Positions 13,801 through 27,400 of a stretch of 64,000 nt of DNA are shown piece after piece; the first letter of the stretch is position 1, and each line of letters starts with the position of its first letter. The stretch is from Varroa destructor (Eukaryota; Arthropoda; Arachnida; Mesostigmata; Varroidae), in NCBI RefSeq assembly GCF_002443255.2, contig NW_019211454.1, positions 13,104,248-13,168,247 of the forward strand. Reading direction: 5' to 3'. The translations under genes were made by a program, and so were the position numbers. A model generated the notes under the pieces. That model saw only the letters and a program-made list of their open reading frames with translations. It had not been told where the DNA came from and did not search any database.

Positions 13801-16800
13801 AGCACTGAGAGTATTCTTAAGTTCCTTTGAACATTTAATATAAGTGATAGCAATACAAAGACATCTCTATTTTACTTATACTTTATATTTACAGTGGAGA
13901 TATTCTACTGAACTTTTCATAACAAAAACAAAATAGTTCAGTGCTATCTGCAAAACTGTCATTTCACCGTTTGCTAAGATCATAATAGACGAACGAACAG
14001 ACAGACAGGCGCACAGACAGACAGACGGACAGATCACACTGATGCTCAAAGAGACAACAAGCAGCTTCCTTCATCCTCCGGAGATAGGGTTCTATGCAGT
14101 CGTCTTTTTCTCTCATCAATCTGCGTGAATCCGGACAAGAAGTAGACATAGTGTATAGTATATCAGCATGATGAAGCCCTAAGCAGTGACTGTCAGGAAG
14201 TTGTTCTTCGCGCGCGCGCCCTACTGACGGGACTTGATTGACAGGTGACAGAAAATAGTGTTAAGTGTGGCTGTGTATGACTGGGTGAGTGCGCGAGCGC
14301 GCAAGCGTGCCTCTCTCTCTGTCTGTTCGAACAAAACGGGCATCATTAACATGAGTAGAAGTGCTGCTGTCCTGCACTATCCAAATGTCATAGTGATAGC
14401 TGCCAGGACAAAGAGGTAGCAGCAACAGCCAGCCAGACCTGACACCGGTCGTTGTTGGTGTTGTTGAAGTGTGGTTGGTACTACTATGAGACACCTTATT
14501 CAATGGATGCCCCTATTTGACTAGCAGGCGTGTAACTGGCAGCTCGATCAGTTTTGTTCGTCGTTGTAAATGATTTATTCAGTTGTTAATGATGAGCTTG
14601 TGCTCTGTCATGGATTGTCTGATCGAGAAATATAAGAGGAAACAAAATGTATTGTTAGCTAAACTAGATTCATAGACATAATATTAAAATTAAACGTATT
14701 GCTTAATTGTAATATTACTTATGACTGTTTGAGAATAATAATAATATTATTATTATTATCCTATCATAATATAAAATTTAAAAAAGTCTTTATCTAGGCA
14801 TAAATATGTATATAGCATCTATTGTGAATCGCAACCTCAGTCTGTTAAGGAATCCAAAAAGTAACATACACGGTTTGCCATACCTAAAGTGATTAGCATA
14901 TGATCGGCCGAATCTTCACGATCCATACGCAATATTTAATAGTTTCCGTATACATATGAGATCGGCTGTGAAGCGTTTATCTGGTTCCTTAGTTGGAAAT
15001 GGGTCGGTTTGAAGTAGTGGCAGCACCTCACATAAATTGATAGAGACGCTGCGCGGGTGGCAGAGATTACACTTGCCTTGCGGCGTATTTGCTAGGTCAG
15101 TCGGCTTAAGCAGGCGTCTTTCTCTCGCTGTGTCTGTCGTTGAACGCTTCAGTATTTATAACGGCGAGCACGACAGTGACGGAATTGGCAGCGGTTTTGA
15201 CACTCTGTGAAAATGACGTTGAACAGCATAGAGTTCGGCGGACAGGCCAAGCTCTCGTTGACTGTGAAGAAATGCCTGTGCCGAAGATAAGTCCTGGTTG
15301 ATCATTCGCCTCTTCTGACTTGTGAGGTCGAACGCTATTTATCAAGCTGTTCTTTTGTTACCAAACGGACATTTGTGGGACAAGACAGATAGCTCCAGGA
15401 GTAGAACAGACAGTTTAGCATACGCATGACAGAAACTGTAGACAGTCATAAAGCAGGAAATAGCGTTGCTCATTGTCAGAACGCGGCAGCTGAACCGAAA
15501 GTATTTTGGATTATAATAATAATAATATTAGTTTAATTTAAAATAGCACGGCGGCCATCAAATCGTAGATATTCTAGAACACCTGTTCCTTCCATGACGA
15601 AACGAGAAACTCGTCATAACCGAGCCAAAAAGTTTGCCTTTTTTATATGACATTCTAGTCACCTAGTGCTAAAAATTTCGAGCCAGAAATACTGTACCTG
15701 ATTTGTTGTTTATCCAGAATCGACAGTAAACCCCGTTACTCAATACCATGAGATGTCGAAAGAACGAAGTCAGCGACGCCCAGCGTATTTATGACCCATC
15801 AGGCTGTTAGGTACCTTGGTTGGATAGACAGTTTGCCCGACTTCAGCTTTACCTTCTTATAGGTGAATGCATACAGACTATAATGTGAACTTTTTTACAA
15901 AACAAAAGAAGGTACATGTATCGAGGCGTACAAGTAGAACGTTGCTAGTGTCATTTCCGATTTTAAAAAGAAATACGCAAGGCGAGGATTACTATGGGCA
16001 ATCTTCAGTTCTTCAGGAAGACCTCATATCAAAAATTGCCTCAGATTTTCTAAGAAAATTTTGACACTGAGTTGTGCTTCCTTTCTTGTAATAACTGTTT
16101 ATGTTTCTTTATTTACTTGCAGCTGTCATGTAGTAGTATATCGTTTGTAAGGTTTAAATCAGCAGCTACAGTTGTAATTGTGTAAATATATTCGGGACAA
16201 TGAACATGAAATTATCGTATTTAGGAAGAGGTTGCAGCGGCCATGAAATAGTTCCTACCATTAGTTGAATCTGTTTATAAGGAAGAAATTTTTGGTTTTT
16301 ACTTTCATCGAGTGAAGTAACAAACGTATGGCATAAAGAGGCTCAAACTAATAGTTTCTCAAGTTCACAATAGACTTTGCTTTTTGAAATCAAGTGACAA
16401 CATCCTGAATTCAATTTTGTCTAACTTGACGATTCATACGTACGCTATAATCATAAGATTCAAAGCCACTAGGCAACTATAGACAACGTTCATTTTTGTA
16501 TTGATTGTCTCTCAATTTTAATCGCTCGCCGACAATTCTCGTTGATCAGTTTGGAGTCCGCATGTGAATGCCCAATCTAGCTGCTAATACCAAATTAGAA
16601 GCGATCATTTATCATCCTCCTTCGATAGCACGACCTTCGTCACACGTTGTGTAATGAGTTCCTGCATTTGGTTATAGCAATCTCTTGCTGCGGAATCACG
16701 TAACGTCTTTGCCTAGCTACAAGCTCGCAAAAGGTTCCCATTTTCTTCTGCTCTATATCCTCTACAGCGCCATATATGCATATAATACCAATCATCGCAT

Positions 16801-18940
16801 CTCCCAAAAGAAGATTCCATACGCATCCTGCTACATGACCTATTCAATCAAAGAGATAGTAGGATAAGGAACGCACAGATATACGCCGAGATGCGACAGC
16901 TCCGATATGTTCTCAGCAGAGGGCAGATACAGACGATCCACTCCGAATATTGATAAAAAATTTGTAACCGATTAGATAATAACTAGCGGTTAGAAAAACG
17001 ATAAATTGGGAAACCAACTGTTATTTACGTTGATAAACAAATACCTATTTCCTCGTGGATCGAGAGTCATAGAGATTAACGTATTTCATTGTATAACTGC
17101 TAGGTAGAACTTGCTTTTGAACTACAAATACATATAGTCGGCCCATCTTGTACTATTATCACGTCCGCTGCCTTCATAGTTATTTAAAAAGAAGCTTGTG
17201 ATGTTCGCACATCCGGTCGACAGCCTTTGCGTTGGTCATTGAGTAGCCATCATTATTGAAACGAGATCACTGGCGCACCATTAGTCAAGCAGCATTGGCG
17301 GAAGTTATCACCAATGGCAATGCGCAACCCGTCGGACTGCTCCCGGCAGAACCGCCCAGTAATCTAGACTGAGGAGCTCAGTCTATCCGAGAGGCTCATG
17401 GAGCATTCATGCACGTGTTTTTACTCGGTTCCAACAGAGCGATAACCTTGTCTGTCTGCCTACTCGATCTCTGCCGATTTTTGGTTTCGACTCAGAGGTT
17501 CCCGACCTCGTGACTTACGACGCTGCAGAGCATCGCTCCTCACCCGTCTGAAGAAACGCGTTCGCATTCTGCTTCGGAGATGTGCCTCTTCTCTCTTTCC
17601 CACTTAGGGAACATACCACAGAGCGGCTGCATTGATGCGTGTGGTGCCACCCCCAAATCACACTGGATAAATCGAGATGGGCTCCAGCATACAAGCATCA
17701 ATTCAGAGAGTTTGTTCGTCATTTGCAGTGCAAAACCAGTGTTAGAGCACTTACTTTGTGCACCGTATGCACTTTCGCTATAGAACGAAAGCCGCGTAGG
17801 TAGACACACCTATAAACATATACGGGATCGAAGCCAGGATGAATCGGCTAACGGCCCGACTTGGCCAGGTAGAGTTGAAGCAAACTTCTTCAGCAGTTCG
17901 CAGACTTCGCAGGAAATCCAAGGTGCACGCGTGGGCACCTAACGCTGCGAACGAGAAGATGCTCGAAGATGGATCGAGTCGCGGCTACACGTGTGAACGA
18001 AGCGACGGAATCAAAGAAGGAGAGCCTCCGGCAAATGATGCCAGTGGCAAAATGGAAGTGGGGTCAGTTGACACGTGACTCAACCGCGAGTCCTGAACAT
18101 CGAACATCGAGAATTGAAGATCGCGAAGACACCTCACGAACACAAGGAACCCCAAGAGTTGACCCCCGTGCATAAGCAGTTAGATTCCTAAGAGTCTCTC
18201 CGATAGGCCATAGGACACGACATGCGATAGATGGATAAGCAGAGAACAGATGAAGGTGTACTATATTTAGACGGTATCGCGTGTAAAGGAAGAAGGATCA
18301 CCGGACAATAATTCTCGGCCTGGTAGATACCCTGGAAGGGTACGTCGTTATGTAATATTACCTATCGGCCTGCAGATTTGCTTATTCATGGTTACCAAAT
18401 AAAGCTTGATTTTGTCCTATAACAATGTGTAGGTTTCCTTGAATTGTCATTGAGTCTTCGTATCGAAATGGAGAAAATTTGATAATTTTTTTAATACAAT
18501 TCCTCATAATTTTAAATTGTATACGCGAATATAAATATTAAAAATAATTTACAAATTTGCTGAATTAGGACATATCAGGAAATTACCAAGGCATGTTGAG
18601 CAGCAAGTCTTTGCTCAAGCATCTACTTCTACTGCAGACCGTTTTACGTAATGTCGTTTTATCTTTCCTATTTGTTTGCCTTGACACTCGCTCCGCGCAC
18701 AGCTTAGTCCTCGGAGTCAAGTCGAAACAGGTTTCAAGACAAATTTTTGCTTCTAGTGTTCATTCTACTTTCTTACGGCTCCCTGGCAGTCGTGGAAGAT
18801 GTGGGCGCTCTTCAGATGTTATACACCTTTACGCTCACACAAACTTGAGCAACTCAACTAACTCCCAACGATATACACATATTACGCTCATCGTCTTTCA
18901 GTGCTTAAACTTTTGGCTAAATTAATAGAGGGTGCTACGG
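7799..18940. other. Intergenic DNA without a recognised gene
   Basis: Eleven kilobases in which no protein family could be recognised on either strand. A stretch at 10213-10353 (minus) lies between an acceptor-like TATATGTTACAG and a donor-like GTAATA and encodes an acidic, asparagine-rich segment; this is weak evidence for an exon. The frame at 10368-10715 (minus) holds one hydrophobic segment but nothing else. A locally GC-richer patch at 17500-18180 has open frames on both strands with no similarity seen. An ACAG-type short repeat lies near 13996-14034 and an inverted-repeat-rich patch at 13030-13600. Confidence 0.5.
13030..13600. repeat. Eroded inverted-repeat region with CATC and GATG words
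   Basis: The first half is rich in CATC/ATCA words and the second half in the complementary GATG/TGAT words. Short arms can be matched directly, such as CTGACATC with GATGTCAG and CACCATT with AATGGTG around 13387-13480. The pattern suggests an old imperfect palindrome or foldback element. No transposase or clean terminal repeat was seen. Confidence 0.35.
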
Positions 18941-18949
18941 ATAATAACA

Positions 18950-19155
18950 TTATAATAACACGCTGAAAAGGCGAGCTTATTCTTTCTATGTCTGCTTTTT
19001 TACGTCTGTTTCCGCCGTTGGGTAGTCTATCAGGTGGACGGTTGGTTTTCAGCCAGCAGGAAACGAAGTCTGTCTGTCTATGCCCGGGTTCGAACCTACG
19101 CCCCAACGTATCCTAAAAATAACGTTACCCACTAATCTACCACGGGTTATTCCAA
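18950..19155 (-). repeat. tRNA-derived SINE-like element
   Basis: On the minus strand an A-box-like TAGATTAGTGGGTAAC (plus coordinates 19124-19139) is followed by a perfect B box GGTTCGAACC at 19087-19096. These are the internal RNA polymerase III promoter elements of a tRNA. The D arm does not pair and the anticodon stem needs a bulge, so this is better read as a tRNA-derived retroposon head than as a working tRNA. Sequence beyond the B box, down to about 18950, may be its body. Related-looking relics are at 29145-29225, 41571-41632 and 47815-47890. Confidence 0.4.
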
Positions 19156-19511
19156 GAACGAAACTCGAAGTAGAAATATCAACAATCAATTTTAATCAAC
19201 AAACAATATTGTCTAACGGTGTGTGTTAGTTAAGAACACAATATCTTTACTATAATTTTTTTTAACTGAGCTCGAGTAACGAAATAATTAATAATAGTAA
19301 TAATATAAATAAGAGTACTAACAACAGAGATGATTTATAGAAACCTTTATGGATTGATGGAAAAGGGAAAATGAAAAGATATTCTAGCTTAATCTGAACG
19401 TCTAGAAATATTCCTTCATGCTCTTCGCTGTGAGTTTAGTTAGTTCGATAAAGTTCCTTGATAACGTCAATTCGTTGCACTCTCAATAGTGTTAATCGAT
19501 AATCAACTCGT

Positions 19512-19826
19512 TTAGATAACATTTTGAAAAATAGCGCCGCTTTCCTCCACCCTCCAATATGTTCTCGGCTTTTTCTCTCGTATTCGTCCCGAGATCGGTT
19601 GAGTACTTCTGCTGCTGCCACAGCGGTGCCATTTGTGTGCGCGAGTATTTTCACGGACCAGCGGCCTGTGTATGATGATAGCAAAATCGATGATGACGTT
19701 AATGCTGGGTGACGCTATCAGGCGCTGCTTAACCACTTCAAGATGGGCGATCCAGTTTGTCCCAATCAGTGATTGGGCAGATGATTTTGCTATGGATAGA
19801 AGGAATAATAGAAACGCGAACGCCAT
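19512..19826 (-). CDS. Candidate small secreted protein, family unknown
   Basis: A 104-codon frame starting at an ATG. Its first 18 residues, MAFAFLLFLLSIAKSSAQ, look like a textbook signal peptide, with a short start, a leucine/phenylalanine core and small residues before the likely cleavage site. The mature part is basic towards its end and was not recognised. The frame could be a complete intronless gene or the first exon of a longer one. No poly(A) signal was found nearby and an overlapping frame exists on the plus strand, so it may be chance. Confidence 0.3.
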   Translation of the reverse strand: MAFAFLLFLLSIAKSSAQSLIGTNWIAHLEVVKQRLIASPSINVIIDFAIIIHRPLVRENTRAHKWHRCGSSRSTQPISGRIREKKPRTYWRVEESGAIFQNVI

Positions 19827-22230
19827 TGAAATTTTAGAGCATAGAGAGTTCTTCGAATCGTCAGGACTTGTAAACGTTTAATCTGCAAAAACTGGCGTGC
19901 CTTTTACTGCCTTTCAAAAATACCTTTAATGTAATGCCGTATTATGTTAGGTTAAACAATGAGCTGCAAACGAACAACTGTCGTAGACACTGAGTCGTAA
20001 CGGTGGATTTCTTTTTTAACGCTAAGGCGATTATCGACAATGGCAAACAGTCGAAGAGCAGCTTGTTTGAGCGTTACATAGCAGATATACTGTAAATGAG
20101 AAAAGTGAGTATATACTCTAAGATCATTACGGGCAGGTCGTTCTACGAAAATACGAAAGCTTGTTAGTGCCGCATTCACTGCACAGCTGCTGTTTACAAT
20201 AAACAATTGACGACAAGAGGTGGCTAACGGTAGCGTTGTCACGATTGATCTTCGAAACACTTATTGTCTGAATAATCAAGACAAATTGCTGATAACGAAA
20301 AAATTAGAGACAGTGGAGTGGGCATTTTCCCTGAGAAATCGCCGTTTAGATGCTGACCATTCAACTCATATCAATAGCTGCTCATTTTCGGGGGAATAAT
20401 TGTATGGCCTTCTTTTGCCAAAAAGTGTCAAAGGCTTATTGTAAAGCTTCGAGGATAACAACCGTTCCCCTAGAGGTGATGGCCTTACTGTCTTAATTGT
20501 TCAGTTAATGAATGGAACAGGAAGATCTGTTGTATTTAGACGCCAACTCGTGTTGAGCATTTTGTTAATGAGTGAGACCTAGTGCTATTCTTTTTCAAAT
20601 AATTATAATAATAGTTCCACTTTTCAAATGCTCCTCAACCTAGCCTTTAAGCTTAGCGGAACCTCCTATGCACTTTCTAATAGAAAGAGCTGTTCCTTGA
20701 GCTTGTTTCACAAATGCTAAATCTTCGGTTTACACAGTAGGTTAGCCCGCAATCAGCATTCATATTAACGGTCCCCACATAAATGTCCGCGGCATGGTGT
20801 ACGTCACGCCTATCTTGCTCGTTGCGCCTCATTAAGTTTAGCTGCCTTCGAATAAAAATTTTCTATTCATGTCTGGGCTAGGATCCTTGTAAGTATTGCT
20901 TTAACAGTGGAATTGTGACGCTCATTTGCGCATTTCCGGTGTGCCTATCAGCGTCCTTTGTGAGACGCAGGAAACAGCTTTAGGATTTCAAATCGCACTA
21001 AAGTAACACCAAGAACGGATAGAAGAAACAAAACACGCCGACGCTTGGTACCTTACTAGCGTTATAATGGGAACAAACAGCCAAACACATTACACAGTAT
21101 GTTAATAACACAATAGAAACACGATTGTAAATGACGGTAAAGGCATTCAGAATTTCTTAGAGTTTGCTCGCCACTGGTAAAAAGAAACCGATTTCGTAAT
21201 CGGTTGTTGAGCTCCTTCCATGCTCGAGTTGTTCAAAACAATGTAAATGCAAATTGTCAATACCCATTAAGCTGTCAATACCATTAAATCTCGAAAATTC
21301 TCCCAAATTTCAATTAGGATTCGAAATATCTCTTTATCCTCTCCATCATTTCTTGTCACGGTGGCACACCTATCTCTTTCGCCAGCCAGAACTACACTCA
21401 CTGCAACACAGACCCATTACTTCTGCTTCAGCATTGTGAGTTTGCCGAGTTGAGAAATGGCTCGGCACCGATACGTAGTGATTGCTGTGAACATGTATAA
21501 GCACTAATCGATCTTTGATTAGCTCGAAAGATCAAGTCGTTAAGCGCCGTGGAACTTGGGTCGTATCTAATACAGCAACATGAAGTTTCGAAAATGGCTG
21601 ACGACTGCTGTAGACGGAGGAACTACTGAGGTGTTCTTCAAAAGCGGACGAACTACAAGAAATCCATCGGGTGGGTTGCCAAAAAGAACTATGCGCTCAC
21701 ACATCAGCAGTCTTGCTAAGGAACGAACGGGACCCATACAGCTCAACGTCCAGCAACGCCGTCCATAGTGGGAAAACAGGGCAAAGCTGTGTTGCATGTA
21801 TCGAGCATTGCGGTACCCTAACCATAATCGCCATGTAACGATTACTAAATTGCTTTGCGTTGTTTCGCGCAGCGATATCCTACCCCGTCGAATTAGTAGG
21901 CTTGGACTAGACAAACAGTAATGGCAAGTGATGTTCGAAAGTTTGAATTTCTTTGTTAGCTGCTTTGGTTATTTGTATTGAGCTAGCTTATGACGATGCA
22001 GTTGTTTAGGGAAGAAGTCCGATTGCAACACTTCTCTCACAACTCGCAATGGTGGCCTAAGTAAATCAGCACTATGTGAATACTAACATACATTACAGAA
22101 GGCTGGAACAAACTGGCTGTGCACTGTTCAGCTAGATACACTCAGTAATGTGAGAAAAATGTTTTGACAATCAGAAATTTCACAAGAATGGTAATCATTT
22201 AGTATATTCTGCGGACTCGTATGCATAAAG

Positions 22231-22263
22231 CTTTATTCAAACCCGTGAACGGTTTGAATAAAG
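22231..22263. repeat. Perfect 13-bp inverted repeat (hairpin)
   Basis: CTTTATTCAAACC at 22231-22243 is the exact reverse complement of GGTTTGAATAAAG at 22251-22263, separated by seven bases. No gene is called around it. The RNA would form a stable short hairpin; its function is unknown. Confidence 0.85.
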
Positions 22264-24422
22264 TTGTTAGCTTGGGAACCTTATAACCAGGTTACGGTAT
22301 CAATTCTTTTACATGAATGTTGAAAGTTGGTTTTTGAAAGAAAAACAGATGCTGACTAAATAAGAATAATTCGATTACCTTGTTTGGGTGAGAACGATTT
22401 ACTTTGATTGTTACTGGTGATAGAATGTTCGAAGTCAATGCCATATATGGCACTGACTAAAGATTAACGATATGTAATAGCTGAGATTCTTAGCATAATG
22501 TATAACAAGAAATACCTGTATTTTACGTTAATGGGAGTAGAGGCTTCTTGTGATAGTCGGGCAAATTGACTAATAACCGGTTGAATGAGGCCTTTTATTA
22601 GACAGATGCAACTCTAAAGAAAAGCCGCAGCTGTTCGTTCGCCCTAATTCATTAGCAGTGTTTATTTCTCTTCTCTTTTTTTCTTATAAATGACAGCAGT
22701 CTTATTTTCATGACATTGAATCGCTGTAAATCGTTTGTTTCGTTGCTGTAAAGATTTGTTTTCATTTCAGTCAGGTGCTCACATGATAATAATATGAACC
22801 CTTCTTTCCCTACGTATTTACATGTATGCATTTTGTGTCATAGTTCCATGCATCACATGGTTATTTTTGTTAATACGTGAACACCTATTAAATTGAATAG
22901 AATCTTAGTAGATGCTAAAGATACTTCCGAGCCTATTCTCAACAAAGCCTTTTAAACTATTAAGTATAAACTTAGTTTTGATTAACCCTCGTTTTCCCAA
23001 AAGTATCGTGTTAGGCATATTGAATCTACTGACCTCGCTTCATATACATAAACTAGTAATAGCAAATAAACTGTAGACATATTTCCCTTAATAAGTAAAT
23101 AGGAATGACACTCCAGTGAAACAATTCTTCGGTTGAGTGGTTGTATATATATCTCTATTAATGTTATATCACATTATAATAACAATAGTAGTAGTCCATA
23201 ATTTTAACTATTTAGCCGTTTGTTATAACATCTTCGGACATTTAGAATGTATAATGTTTGATTGTGCGCAATGCGATGCGGTGAATGAAAATCTTACTCC
23301 AACTGAAAAGGTATATTGTGAGTATTAATACCATCTGACGGGATCTAAGTCTAGTAAATGTGGATGTACATTCGGTTCATTTGAGTGTATAATTTTCTTT
23401 TTCTAATTCGCATTTAGCAAATGATTACAATGTAGGAAATTATTACATCCGTTGACCAAGTACCAATAGGTTTCACTAGGCTCGTTCTATAAAATATAAC
23501 TGTTGAATAAAGTTTCCCTCATTATCAATGTATTTGTCTATCAGAAAATAATACTTTTGTACAATACATGTGTATACAAGAGGCAAACAGCTGATCAGCG
23601 AATGCTAATACCCGAATGTACTGTCATCAAACCTATCTAGTTTCATGATTGGTGGGAGGTGCAAAAAATGAATCGGGCTAAGATTGGCGCCGTCATGTAT
23701 AAAAGCCATGCACTAATTAATTTTAGCGATCTGACATGCACTATACTCATTTATTATATATTAGTGATTATATCTAATTTATGGCGGTAAGAAATGGCGG
23801 ATCTAATAACTATTTAAGCCAAAATTAAACAATACATTAGGATCATTGCGCTATAATAATAATAATTCTTAGTCGCGTATTATATTGACATAATATATGA
23901 ATATTTTTGACGAAACAAGAGCTTCTATGTTAACCTAATATAGAACCCTAATCTACCTTGTTATTAGAACTAACAAGCTACTGGAATGTTTCAAAATCTT
24001 ATAATTCACTTCATTAACTTGTATCGGTCAACTATTTAGTTTTTTCTTTTAATATTTTTTTTAATAATAACTATAAATAAAAATGCTGTTACCCTTGAGT
24101 TCTGTACTGGCTGGTAAAATTCCGGCGCATGCTGATTTCGAATTTTTTTTATGCTAAACCACAGTAAGTACACAAGTAACAAAGTAAGTAACAAAAGGAT
24201 TCTTCGCGATGATCAGCAACCTTCAGTTGGCACAATGGTAAGAACATCGTTTCTGCCTCGAGCGCCGGATACAGATACGACATAACTACTCAAGGGAATT
24301 ACCGTAAGAAGAAGTTTTCAATAAGCAGAACATTTTATGCTGTTTACTGTAAAACATCAATTTCGCTATCACAGCTGCATCCGTAATAGTAAACGCGTTA
24401 AAAAATACGCCTTACCAAATTT

Positions 24423-27400
24423 CTACAATGGATCAACGAGCAAAGGCGCTGCTTCATCCTCTGAAGAGGTGGGCCAGTTCTGTCTTGAAGCTGAGCCTAA
24501 CACGAGGAAGATGCCGGCACCCAGCATCGCAGTGAAGGCTCCTGTTTCGAAAATCACGTTCCAACGGAAAAAGTTCTCCTAAAAAATGGGTTATGTACCG
24601 CAGTCAATTAAACTTTTGGTTTATCAATCATGTAAGAAAGACAAAAAATTGTCCCCTTACCACCCGCTGACTCGACTAGTTTACGCACGTTGCGATAATC
24701 ATAAATATGTGGACTCTGAATAGTACACAAATATCTGCGAGACTTAAATAAGTATATTAGTTAGCACGAACCTGGTCTGCGAGGAACCACCCGACGATGA
24801 TTGGAGTCAAAACAGCAGCGAGATTGGCATAAGTGTTTACTACGGCGCTCACAGCCCCTGAGAACTCCGCCGTGAGATCAATTGGCAGGGCAGGGTCACT
24901 GCCTCCATACAGACCCCAGAGAGTACTAGCAAAAATGATTAGACCTGCCACTAAGCGGACATCGGCTTCCAACTGAGCTAGGAGAAGCATAATAGAAGCG
25001 GGAAGCATCAGCGCTGCCGTAGGTGTTCCAGATTATAGGTCAAAAGAGTCGGGGAAAATTAAGAGAAACAAACATGAGATACAAAGAGCCATATATGAAC
25101 TCGTACAATGCATTAGCTTGTACTTATATTAGAAACGCCGTATTTGAGCTTGGATATACGAGGTGATTTTTTCCAACGCTACCATATGAAAATTGTACTG
25201 CCATAGCTCGTCGAGGGTAGTAAAATCAAATCGTACGAGGTACTAAACACTGCTGAATACGCTTCGCGTATTGATTCCACGGAAAAATTAGCGTCGCCTT
25301 TAAGCTACCTTACGCATAGAATTTTACTTTGTATTAATGAAGCAAAACTTACATAAAGTTGAAAATGTCTTCCGTACTTTGTTAATTGAGTAACCGCTTT
25401 GAAGGAGGCGATCAGCCACAATCGAACAAATGAGTGCAACGATAGCCGACAACATGTTCGATATACCGTTGATCCATCCATTCTACAAGTAAAATGTGTA
25501 CTTATATAAAATGTAACACAAATAATTGAAATAAACGCAAAGGTAGCAAAAAATACCGCTATTTCACATTATCTACATATCTAATATGATAAGAAACAAT
25601 AAATGCACACAAGTATTATTGCTTGTATTGGTTTGGGTAATAAGATATACCACTAAATATAATGAAACAATCATGAATAAGCAGGGTAAAGGTCTTCAAG
25701 ATCAATTCATGCGTAAAGCATAGCGAAGTGGCTAACTAGTGGAATACCCACACGGGAGAAGTTTCACAATGCCAACGAAGGAAAATCGTTTACCACTGTG
25801 AGGTCTATGTTGTACATATGGTCGAGGAAAATTGGCGTATACGTTGAGAAGATTGTACCGAATACCATACTACAAAACGTCCGAATGCAAAACACCAAGG
25901 TGGGGCCAGATGTCAAAATCGCCTTCCAAGGAATCTGCGAAACAGTAATATATGAAATAATTGATATNNNNNNNNNNNNNNNNNNNNNNNNNNNNNNNNN
26001 NNNNNNNNNNNNNNNNNNNNNNNNNNNNNNNNNNNNNNNNNNNNNNNNNNNNNNNNNNNNNNNNNNNATATATAGGACCGTAGTCACTCACGTGACGATT
26101 CTGGTCAAAATTGCCGTCTCTATTGGCTAGTGTCATTATTCTCTCTTCTTCAGAAATCCAACGATGTTTCTCTGGAGAACTTGCAACACAAACATACCAC
26201 AACAAAGACCAAATGACACCGCACGCACCTATAAAATCAATCAAATGGACAACAATTAGCCATTCTTTACGTATACGATGCTTACATATGTTCCACAAGC
26301 TTTCTAGAATTTGCCCTTAGCTTAGAGTCACTAATTGAAGGTCGAGCCAAGTATGCATATGCCCAGCAGATGTCAGTGAAACAAGACTCACAAGGTAAAT
26401 CCCAGATGGTTCCTTATCATTTTCTACACTTCCCAGATTGTCCATCGTCTCATTACCCATCATCGATACCGTGTTACCAGCTACATTCTCACTTACTGGA
26501 TCAGAAAAAATGGACATACAAACAGCGATTCTCTACAGATGTGCGTTCATAGATTTTTGCTCATGTTCGAAATAGGCTTCGAAGATTAGTCGGCCATTAT
26601 TTAAATACGGCCAAGTATAGCGTCATATTTCCCTTATCGTAGAAGCTAATTATTGCAGTTAACTGCGCAAATGTTAAGAGGTTTCAACCACTGTTTCACA
26701 GGGGAAAATCAAGTCCATGTCTGCAAATTTTTACAAGGCTTCATACCAAAAAAATAGAATACAGATGCCCAACCAAAATGTTTGCACAGCGGGCCAGCTA
26801 TAAACATTGTCACAGTAGCTCCAACACCGTAACCCAACGTGGCCAGCGTAATTAGTAAGGTACGTTCGTGTACCGGACTCCATCGTGACATCAAAGCGTT
26901 GGCACTTGGAAAAGCTGAACCCTGCAATACAAAAGACAAACCCATAACAGACACCGAACAAATACCGTAACAAAAGCCTAATAGTAATGTGTAACAGTAC
27001 CTGTTGTCGTTAATTTATACTCTGCCATTGATATTTATTGTGCATTGTGTGCATAATAATTCAAAATTATGTCAGTTGAAGTTCAATTTTGAAAGGTTAA
27101 TTCTACTAAAATTAACTAAACTTTTTATTATCTAGATATATTAGTCACTTATATTTTCTCTATGAAGTGAACTCATTATTACAACTGCAATTTTTAGGGT
27201 ATAGCAGTTTAGTCATAAAGCCAAGCATCGATGTACTTGACTGTGCGCCCTGGCCAAGCCACTCATTTATTGCTGCGAGCAAACTTTTCATCCCGGCGTA
27301 ATTTCGTTTGCATGTACTAACATTCTGTCAAATTAGGTAACTATACTCGAACACGAGTGCGGAAAATTTTCGTTTCGTCTGCCTCTTACGGCTTATCATT

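Larger units (their letters stand above)
19156..24422. other. Intergenic DNA upstream of SLC17 gene A's 3' end
   Basis: Apart from the secreted-protein candidate at 19512-19826 and the hairpin at 22231-22263, no gene was recognised. A 62-codon ATG frame at 21580-21768 (plus) is basic and serine/threonine rich but lacks any known motif. A stretch at 24215-24300 (plus) carries an A-box-like TGGCACAATGGTAAGA and a degraded B box, probably another SINE relic. Confidence 0.45.

Noticed and set aside
13996..14034. Direct repeats resembling a CRISPR array
   Set aside because: They are a short ACAG-type simple repeat without spacers, in a eukaryotic genome.
19070..19155. Functional tRNA, possibly with a UUA (stop-reading) anticodon
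   Set aside because: The D arm does not pair, the anticodon stem needs a bulge and no acceptor stem closes; a tRNA-derived repeat explains it better.
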